NCBI GenBank assembly: GCA_022798855.1
Contig: JAAWNI010000066.1
Location: 1 to 10,397 of the forward strand
Source: Lawsonibacter sp.
Lineage (GTDB): Bacteria > Bacillota > Clostridia > Oscillospirales > Oscillospiraceae
DNA length: 10,397 nt
Reading direction: 5' to 3'
Under the pieces are notes generated by a model that had not been told where the DNA came from, made no database searches, and worked only from the letters and a program-made list of their open reading frames with translations. Of the stretch, positions 6,035 through 10,397 are shown piece after piece (within the stretch, counting starts at the first letter, position 1; every line of letters starts with the position of its first letter). The position numbers and the translations under genes are program-made.

Positions 6035-7136
6035 AGGGATGCTCCTTTTTTCTGGCTTCGCCGTCCTGGCGCTGGCCGGACGAGGAGGGGCTGCCGGCGT
6101 TGTGGTCCAGATACAGCTTTCCGGCCACGCCGCCCGCGGCGCACAGGGCCAGCAGGAACAGCATGGCCCGCACGACTCCGATGGTGGTGAGCACCACGGC
6201 GGACAGGCCCAGAATGGCGCTGATGATATAGAGCACCGCCACCGCCTGCTTCTGGGAGAAGCCCATGTCAATGAGCCGGTGGTGGATATGGCCCCGGTCG
6301 GGGGACATGGGGGATTGGCCGTGGGACACCCGGCGGAGGATGGCGAAGCAGGTGTCGAAGATGGGCAGGCCCAGCATCAGGAAGGGGACGGCGAAGGAGA
6401 TGATGGTGTAGAACTTAAACAGCCCCTGGATGGACACCACCGCCAGGATAAAGCCCAGGAAGGTGGAGCCGGTGTCCCCCATGAAAATCTTGGCCGGGTT
6501 CAGGTTGTAAGGCAGAAAGCCGATGCAGGCCCCGGACAGGGCGGCCATGAGGATGGCCACGTCTGGCTCTTTCACGACGAGGGCAATCACAAGCAGGGTC
6601 ATGGAGCTGATGGTGGACACCCCACAGGCCAGGCCGTCCAGGCCGTCGATGAGGTTCACTGCGTTGGTGATGCCCACGATCCACAGCACGGTGATGGGGA
6701 TGGCCAGACTGCCCAGCTCCCAGAAGAGCTCGCTGCTGAAAATGTTGGGGTTGGACAGAAACTCAATGCGGTTGCCCGCCAGCACGGCGATTAGGGCGGC
6801 CAGAATCTGAACGATGAACTTGGGTAGGGCGGGCAGGGCGAAGATATCGTCAAAGATGCCCAAAATCACGATGACCACCCCGCCCAGCAGCATCCCGCGC
6901 AGCTCCTGGGTAAGGGGCAGGAAGATGAGTACGCTGAGGATAAAGCCGAAGAAGATGGCCAGCCCGCCCATGCGGGGGATGGGGTGGCTGTGCATCCGGC
7001 GGCTGTCCTTGGGGACGTCCACCGCCCCCACCCGGAAGGCCAGGGAGCGGACCACGGGGGTGGAGATGAGGGCCACCAGAGAGGCGGTGAGCAGGGCGGC
7101 CAGCGCCAGCCCGACGGAGGTAAGTTGAATTGGCAT
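6027..7136 (-). CDS. Undecaprenyl-phosphate GlcNAc-1-phosphate transferase (WecA/TagO/MraY family)
   Basis: A polytopic membrane enzyme that moves a sugar-1-phosphate, most likely GlcNAc-1-P, from a UDP-sugar to undecaprenyl phosphate. This is the first membrane step of wall teichoic acid or polysaccharide assembly. The 369 residues contain about ten hydrophobic helices. Family markers are PRMGG at 55-58, DD at 96-97, NAVNLIDGLDGLA at 158-170, NPAKIFMGDTGSTF at 213-226, and the cytoplasmic HIHHRL at 283-288. The HIHHRL form points to the WecA/TagO branch, not MraY proper. It starts at ATG 7136 with AGAGG about 10 nt upstream. The C-terminus is a hydrophilic Ser/Gln/Lys-rich tail. Overlap with the epimerase gene supports a shared pathway through UDP-GlcNAc. 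Whether the product feeds teichoic acid or another glycan cannot be decided here, so tagO/wecA is not chosen. Confidence 0.95.
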   Translation of the reverse strand: MPIQLTSVGLALAALLTASLVALISTPVVRSLAFRVGAVDVPKDSRRMHSHPIPRMGGLAIFFGFILSVLIFLPLTQELRGMLLGGVVIVILGIFDDIFALPALPKFIVQILAALIAVLAGNRIEFLSNPNIFSSELFWELGSLAIPITVLWIVGITNAVNLIDGLDGLACGVSTISSMTLLVIALVVKEPDVAILMAALSGACIGFLPYNLNPAKIFMGDTGSTFLGFILAVVSIQGLFKFYTIISFAVPFLMLGLPIFDTCFAILRRVSHGQSPMSPDRGHIHHRLIDMGFSQKQAVAVLYIISAILGLSAVVLTTIGVVRAMLFLLALCAAGGVAGKLYLDHNAGSPSSSGQRQDGEARKKEHPYE

Positions 7137-7196
7137 GATAGTGTTTCCTCTTTTGTCTATGGGGTTTCCGTATTGTTTGCCGCGTCAATAGGGGAA

Positions 7197-7215
7197 AGGG
7201 CAGAGTTTCGGCCCT
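7197..7215 (-). terminator. Weak hairpin after trpS, possible partial terminator
   Basis: On the minus strand AGGGC, a 9-nt loop and GCCCT are followed by TTTCCCC, 15 nt past the trpS stop. The stem has only 5 pairs and the T run is short, so it would at most reduce read-through into the transferase gene. A TTGACG at 7183-7188 (minus strand) could be a -35 box for that gene, but I find no matching -10 at proper distance. Confidence 0.25.
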
Positions 7216-7230
7216 GGGTGGCGCGGCGTT

Positions 7231-8229
7231 TTACCGGGCCACAAACCCCACCTTTTTATACACCTTGCGCAGGGTCTTATTGGCCACGTATTCGGCCTTG
7301 CCGGCCCCGGCCTTGTAGACGCCCTCCAGGTAGGCCTTATCGGCCAGCAGGCGCTCCGTCTCCTCACGGATGGGGCGCAGAGCTTCCACCACCGCTTCGC
7401 CCACAGCGGGCTTAAAGGCGCCGTAGCCCTTGCCGTCGAACTCCTTCTCAATCTCCTCAAAGGTTTTTCCGGTGACGGAGGAGTAAATCTGGATCAGATT
7501 GGACACGCCGGGCTTCTCCTTGGGGGCGAAGCGGACGCAGCGCTCGGTATCGCTGTCGGTGACGGCCCGCTTGAATTTGCGGGTGATGTCCTCGGGCTTG
7601 TCCATCAGGGTGACACAGCCCTCCAGGTTGGACTTGCTCATCTTGGAGGCGGGGTCGTTCAGGCTCATGATCCGGGCCCCGATCTTGGGGATGTGGGGGG
7701 CGGGAATCTTGAACACATCGCCGTAAATGCCGTTGAACCGCTCGGCGATGTCCCGGCATATCTCCACATGCTGCTTCTGGTCCTCGCCCACGGGGACGAA
7801 ATCGGGCTGATAGAGGAGGATGTCGGCCGCCATCAGGGCGGGGTAGGTGAACAGGCCGGCGTTGATGTTGTCCTTGTGCTTGGCGGATTTGTCCTTGAAC
7901 TGGGTCATGCGGCTGAGCTCGCCGAACATGGTGTAACAGTCCAGCACCCAGCCCAGCTGGGCGTGGGCGGGGACGTGGGACTGGATGAAGATGGTGCACT
8001 TATCCGGGTCCAGGCCGCAGGCGATGTACTGGGCCACCTGGGTAAGCACCCGGCGGCGCAGCTGGGCCGGGTCCTGGCGCACTGTGATGGTGTGCAGGTC
8101 AGCCATGAAAAAGTAGCAGTCGAACTCCTCAATCATCTCCGGCCAGTGGCGCAGGGGGCCCAGATAGTTGCCCAGGTGCAGGTCGCCGCTGGGCTGGATG
8201 CCGGAGAGCATGACTTTTTTTTCGTCCAT
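7231..8229 (-). CDS. trpS: Tryptophan--tRNA ligase
   Basis: A class I aminoacyl-tRNA synthetase that charges tRNA-Trp with tryptophan in the cytoplasm. It has 332 residues, the usual size for the short bacterial form. The HIGH-type signature is HLGN at 18-21 in PSGDLHLGNYLG. GEDQKQH at 148-154 and KMSKS at 196-200 complete the ATP-binding set. The C-terminal helical part (about 240-332) ends in KKVGFVAR. The start is ATG 8229, preceded by AAAGGAG 8 nt away; an in-frame extension upstream reaches 8271 but begins inside the leader and would add a non-homologous basic stretch. A sigma-A-like promoter lies about 50 nt upstream. The leader is too short for a T-box, so charging-dependent attenuation of the usual Firmicute kind is not visible. 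It may be co-transcribed with the transferase gene 94 nt downstream. Confidence 0.97.
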   Translation of the reverse strand: MDEKKVMLSGIQPSGDLHLGNYLGPLRHWPEMIEEFDCYFFMADLHTITVRQDPAQLRRRVLTQVAQYIACGLDPDKCTIFIQSHVPAHAQLGWVLDCYTMFGELSRMTQFKDKSAKHKDNINAGLFTYPALMAADILLYQPDFVPVGEDQKQHVEICRDIAERFNGIYGDVFKIPAPHIPKIGARIMSLNDPASKMSKSNLEGCVTLMDKPEDITRKFKRAVTDSDTERCVRFAPKEKPGVSNLIQIYSSVTGKTFEEIEKEFDGKGYGAFKPAVGEAVVEALRPIREETERLLADKAYLEGVYKAGAGKAEYVANKTLRKVYKKVGFVAR

Positions 8230-8284
8230 GTGTTTTGCTCCTTTGCGTTTGGGCGCTTTGCCAGCACCCATATAATATCACTAT

Positions 8285-8313
8285 ATTGTACCACCAATGG
8301 GAGAGAAAGGCAA
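8285..8313 (-). promoter_or_regulatory. Sigma-A-type promoter for trpS
   Basis: On the minus strand TTGCCT (8313-8308) is followed after exactly 17 nt by TACAAT (8290-8285), with TGG immediately before it forming an extended -10 (TGN). Transcription would begin near 8278, leaving a leader of about 50 nt before the trpS ATG. Confidence 0.75.
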
Positions 8314-8325
8314 CAAAAATTGCGG

Positions 8326-8354
8326 TTGCGGGGTGGGATAATGTGTGATACAAT
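8326..8354 (+). promoter_or_regulatory. Sigma-A-type promoter for the anchored protein gene at 8386
   Basis: TTGCGG (8326-8331) and TACAAT (8349-8354) are 17 nt apart. The start of transcription would be near 8361, 25 nt before the ATG. The -35 box is 12 nt from the -35 box of the divergent trpS promoter, so the two face away from one shared control site. Confidence 0.7.
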
Positions 8355-8385
8355 TATTATATCAATAACGATGGGAGGTAGGGGA

Positions 8386-8964
8386 ATGAAAAAGAGATGG
8401 ATGCAGGCGGCGGCGGTGTTTGCCTTTTTCGGTGTGCTGGTCCTGTGCGTCTGGTTTGCTGACATGCGGATCAGCTATACTGTCCAGGCGGACAACAGCA
8501 ATCTGGAGGAGCGCGCCCTCCAATTTTTGAACCAGGGCAGAGAAGCGCCAGCCCAAGGGGAGATTCGGCTCTATGACCAGGTGGACCTGGGGAAGGAGCG
8601 GTATGTGCTCATGGAGTACATACAGGCCGTCGAGCCCCAGTTGGGCAGGATCAAATTGGAAAAGGGGCTGAATGGCCGGTATAAGATCGTTGGCATCGGC
8701 TATGGCGGCGGAAATTTCCGGGAAGGCGTTGAGGAGGACGGGAAAGAAAAATATTACCTCTTTGGCGGACGCAACACTTATTTTGGAATTGCGGAAATCA
8801 AGGCTGTGCTGGACGGAAGGGAGTATATCCTGGATGTCCCGGAGGGCGATCATTTCCTGATCGGTACTGAGGTTGCCCCCACCACAGAGGACAACCACTG
8901 TGATTTTGAAAAGCTGGCGTTTTATAACGGCAGCGGAGAGGATATCACAGCTCAGATTCCATGA
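8386..8964 (+). CDS. Signal-anchored hypothetical protein
   Basis: A 192-residue protein with an N-terminal anchor or signal sequence: basic KKRW, then a hydrophobic run at about 7-25 (MQAAAVFAFFGVLVLCVWF). The cysteine in that run lacks a lipobox (Leu stands before it), so lipoprotein processing is unlikely. The rest is hydrophilic and presumably outside the membrane: ADNSNLEERALQFLNQ, a VDLGKERYVLMEY strand pair, a Gly-rich RYKIVGIGYGGGNFREG at about 105-120, and FYNGSGEDITAQIP at the end. I do not recognise the family. GGGAGG at 8373-8378 supports ATG 8386; an in-frame ATG at 8371 overlaps that site. Its coding sequence is visibly more A/T-rich than its neighbours, which could reflect transfer. 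It has its own promoter back to back with that of trpS and may run on into the GIY-YIG gene. Confidence 0.85.
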   Translation: MKKRWMQAAAVFAFFGVLVLCVWFADMRISYTVQADNSNLEERALQFLNQGREAPAQGEIRLYDQVDLGKERYVLMEYIQAVEPQLGRIKLEKGLNGRYKIVGIGYGGGNFREGVEEDGKEKYYLFGGRNTYFGIAEIKAVLDGREYILDVPEGDHFLIGTEVAPTTEDNHCDFEKLAFYNGSGEDITAQIP

Positions 8965-8990
8965 AATTAGGGCTTGTTTGAAACATGTCA

Positions 8991-9009
8991 AAACGCCCAA
9001 ACGGCGTTT
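8991..9009 (+). other. Small hairpin just before the GIY-YIG ribosome binding site
   Basis: AAACGCC, loop CAAAC, GGCGTTT form a perfect 7-bp stem that ends 1 nt before AGGAG (9010-9014). There is no T run, so it is not a good terminator. It could shape access to the ribosome binding site or shield a read-through message from the gene upstream; both are inference. Confidence 0.35.
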
Positions 9010-9023
9010 AGGAGAAAACCGCC

Positions 9024-9278
9024 ATGCCTTGGTATGTCTACATCCTCCGCTGCGGGGACAATACGCTCTATACTGGCATCACCGACGACGTCCCCCGCCG
9101 CCTGGCCGCCCACCGGGCGGGGAAGGGGGCCAAGTACACCCGGGGGAGAGGGCCCCTGGAACTGGTTTACACCGAACAGCTCCCTGACAAGTCCGCCGCC
9201 CTGCGCCGGGAGATCGAAATTAAACGGCTGAGACGGGCGGAGAAGGAAAGGCTGATAAAATCGCGGAACGCGACATAA
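9024..9278 (+). CDS. GIY-YIG superfamily protein, UPF0213 (YhbQ/YazA) type
   Basis: An 84-residue single-domain GIY-YIG protein. Residues 4-8 (YVYIL) are the first strand, LYTGIT at 15-20 holds the YIG-equivalent, R26 and H30 follow in PRRLAAH, GAKYTRGRGPLELVY spans about 35-49, and LRREIEIKRLRRAEKERLI closes the helix. These are the features of the UPF0213 group, whose members are generally small DNA-cleaving or repair-linked proteins with poorly known roles. It starts at ATG 9024, with AGGAG 9 nt upstream. The final residues and TAA stop (9276-9278) lie inside the left end of a nested inverted repeat, so the present C-terminus RNAT may be partly element-derived. Confidence 0.92.
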   Translation: MPWYVYILRCGDNTLYTGITDDVPRRLAAHRAGKGAKYTRGRGPLELVYTEQLPDKSAALRREIEIKRLRRAEKERLIKSRNAT

Positions 9279-9362
9279 TGTAGGGCAAGGGCTCTGCCCT
9301 TGCCTTCCAACAGAGGAGGAAACCTGATTCAGGCAAGGGCAGAGCCCTTGCCCTACATGTCG
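9271..9362. repeat. Nested inverted repeat, REP/MITE-like element of about 92 bp
   Basis: Two perfect 27-bp arms (9279-9305 and 9331-9357) are inverted around a 25-nt centre. Each arm is itself a near-palindrome: GGCAAGGGC, a 3-nt loop (TCT left, AGA right), GCCCTTGCC. A further CGACAT outside each arm also matches in inverted orientation, offset by a 3-nt insertion on the left, giving ends near 9271 and 9362. The whole can fold as one long hairpin or as two small ones. It has no coding capacity. The position just after a stop codon and the symmetric ends suit a dispersed intergenic repeat. It could also stop transcription or protect the 3' end of the GIY-YIG message. Confidence 0.85.
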
Positions 9363-9379
9363 AAATCAGGCACAGCAAT

Positions 9380-9407
9380 AGGACCGTCCGGTTTCCCGGA
9401 CGGTCCT
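9380..9407. terminator. Strong hairpin between convergent genes, probable terminator
   Basis: AGGACCGTCCGG, loop TTTC, CCGGACGGTCCT make a perfect 12-bp stem. On the plus strand it is followed by GCAATTTTA. On the minus strand, where it lies 6 nt past the stop of the large gene, the tail is ATTGCTGTG, with few T residues. It probably acts best for plus-strand transcripts and as a 3' stem for the minus-strand message. Confidence 0.65.
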
Positions 9408-9413
9408 GCAATT

Positions 9414-10397
9414 TTACTCGTTGCCGGGGAATATGGCCATGCGCTCGTTGATATACAGTGTATATCCATCCAGGATGGAGGCGGGGGCCTGGTGGTCTAT
9501 CTGGGAGGGCGTCTCGACGGCGTGGTCGATGGTGACGGTGTCTCCCACATTCAGGGTGACCACCTCCCGGTTCTGGGCGGCGGAGAGGGAGTAGAAGACC
9601 TTTTCACCCTCCAGGCGGATGAAATAGTAGGAGTTGCCGTCAATCACGGCGGTCCTGATTTCGGCGACCTTGCCCTTGGCCTCAGTCTGGGGCAGGACTT
9701 CCGTCTGGGTGACGCCCTTGTCCTGAAGCATCTGAATATACTTCTGCTCACAGGTGGGGACAGTCTCGCCGGTGGCCACGATCTGGTACTGGGCCACGTT
9801 GACCATGGCGTAGGTCTTTACCAGGTTGGTGGCGTCCTTCAAGGGGATGAAGTAGGTGGGCTGTCCGGCGATGTTCAGCAGCAGGGGGAAGGTGGCGGTA
9901 TAGCCCAGGTCCTGGACCACGCCCTGGGCGGAAGCCATGGCGGCGTACTCGGTGGCGCCGGGGGCGGCGTAGAAGTGCGTCTCCTTGGTGCGCATGTTGC
10001 ACAGCAGGAAGCCCAGGTTGGACTGGTCGGCGTTGGCGGAGGTGACCCCGGTGTAGGCGTACACGTCGTCATTCATGGCGATATAGTTGTAGCCGCTGGT
10101 GGTCTGGGTCACGTCCCGCTGGCCCAGCACGGAGTTGATAAAGCCATGGACCAGGGTGCCGTGGTAGTCATATTGCTGCATAATCAGGTCGGGGACGTAG
10201 AGGGTGTCCACCCAGCTGGGGACCTCCTCGTGGTACTGGCACTCGCCAGTGACGGCGTCCACCAGCACGGCGCCCTGGATGTCCACGCCGCCGAACAGGC
10301 CGATGCGCTTGACCACCCGGGGGGCGATCCAGAAGGGGTGGCCCTCCTCGTTGATCTCAAACTCCGGGGTGGAGAACATCATGGTGGGGTACTGGAA
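9414..10397 (-). CDS. C-terminal part of a large conserved protein of unknown function (5' end outside the window)
   Basis: The frame stays open to the right edge (last codons read ...FQYPT before MMF), so the start is not in the window and at least 327 residues are visible. An ATG at 10382 has no ribosome binding site and is probably internal. The visible part is soluble and strand-rich. It opens with EFEINEEGHPFWIAPRVV, then DIQGAVLVDAVTGECQY, which resembles the 'VDAxTGE' strand turn of PepSY-like domains. YNYIAMNDDVYAYTGVT, NLGFLLCNMRTKETHFYAAPGATEY, a LLNIAGQPTYFIPLKDA block and a YIQMLQDKGV helix follow. I recall similar C-termini on large membrane-anchored proteins of Clostridia, without known function. 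The missing N-terminus probably carries the membrane segments; that is inference. Confidence 0.85.
   Translation of the reverse strand, partial: FQYPTMMFSTPEFEINEEGHPFWIAPRVVKRIGLFGGVDIQGAVLVDAVTGECQYHEEVPSWVDTLYVPDLIMQQYDYHGTLVHGFINSVLGQRDVTQTTSGYNYIAMNDDVYAYTGVTSANADQSNLGFLLCNMRTKETHFYAAPGATEYAAMASAQGVVQDLGYTATFPLLLNIAGQPTYFIPLKDATNLVKTYAMVNVAQYQIVATGETVPTCEQKYIQMLQDKGVTQTEVLPQTEAKGKVAEIRTAVIDGNSYYFIRLEGEKVFYSLSAAQNREVVTLNVGDTVTIDHAVETPSQIDHQAPASILDGYTLYINERMAIFPGNE

Noticed and set aside
4853..6190. 445-residue plus-strand open frame opposite the epimerase
   Set aside because: The antisense of a strongly conserved enzyme in a G+C-rich genome gives such frames; the composition (Gly/Val/Gln/His) is typical of shadows.
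6035..6271. N-terminal extension of the epimerase into the transferase gene
   Set aside because: The extension is the transferase sequence in another frame. The ATG at 6034 has its own ribosome binding site and gives the normal family start.
7160..7188. Complete sigma-A promoter for the transferase gene
   Set aside because: A good TTGACG is present on the minus strand, but no -10 lies 16-18 nt from it. The nearest candidate (TAGACA) is about 23 nt away.
8230..8284. T-box or other tryptophan-responsive leader before trpS
   Set aside because: The leader from the predicted start site to the ATG is only about 50 nt, too short for a T-box, and no antiterminator stem or Trp-rich leader peptide is visible.
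7693..8385. Plus-strand frame running into the anchored protein gene from inside trpS
   Set aside because: The upstream part is antisense to trpS. A promoter and ribosome binding site place the true start at 8386.
9279..9357. CRISPR-like repeat unit
   Set aside because: There are only two copies, in inverted orientation, with one 25-nt centre and no further repeats or cas genes.

Overview
The window reads as chromosomal DNA from a G+C-rich member of the Clostridia, most like the gut Oscillospiraceae (Flavonifractor/Lawsonibacter type). The grounds are strong AGGAGG-type ribosome binding sites, frequent GTG and TTG starts, a cysteine-rich protein of a kind I associate with clostridial spore formers, and Gram-positive-style envelope genes. 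The taxonomic call is inference. I see no transposase, phage gene, CRISPR array, tRNA or rRNA.

Layout, left to right. (1) 29-853 (+) encodes a 274-residue cysteine-rich protein, probably spore-related. It converges on a minus-strand pair, and a two-way terminator lies at 859-881. (2) On the minus strand, a YfcE-type metallophosphoesterase (2961-2506) is followed by a cardiolipin synthase (2476-953). (3) Divergent from that pair, 3023-4048 (+) holds three tightly packed small genes of unknown function, the last with a hydrophobic C-terminus. They end at a second two-way terminator (4054-4079). (4) A minus-strand group follows in transcription order: tryptophanyl-tRNA synthetase trpS (8229-7231), a WecA/TagO-type glycosyl-1-phosphate transferase (7136-6027), a UDP-GlcNAc 2-epimerase overlapping it by 8 nt (6034-4886), and an anchored extracytoplasmic protein of unknown function (4838-4083). 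(5) Back-to-back sigma-A-like promoters at 8285-8354 drive trpS to the left and an anchored protein (8386-8964) to the right. (6) A small GIY-YIG protein (9024-9278) runs directly into a 92-bp nested inverted repeat. (7) A perfect 12-bp-stem hairpin separates that from the 3' part of a large minus-strand gene that continues past the window edge.

Together the genes mostly concern the cell envelope. Cardiolipin synthase makes phospholipid. The WecA/TagO and epimerase pair would load GlcNAc-1-P on undecaprenyl phosphate and make UDP-ManNAc for teichoic-acid or polysaccharide linkage. Several further proteins are membrane-anchored.

The most unusual observations are two genes that appear to start at non-standard codons. 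Cardiolipin synthase seems to start at ACG, and the anchored protein behind the epimerase at CTG. Each lies exactly 6 nt after a strong Shine-Dalgarno sequence, and each choice restores a sensible N-terminus. The nested inverted repeat that may supply the stop codon of the GIY-YIG gene is the other structure the genes do not explain.
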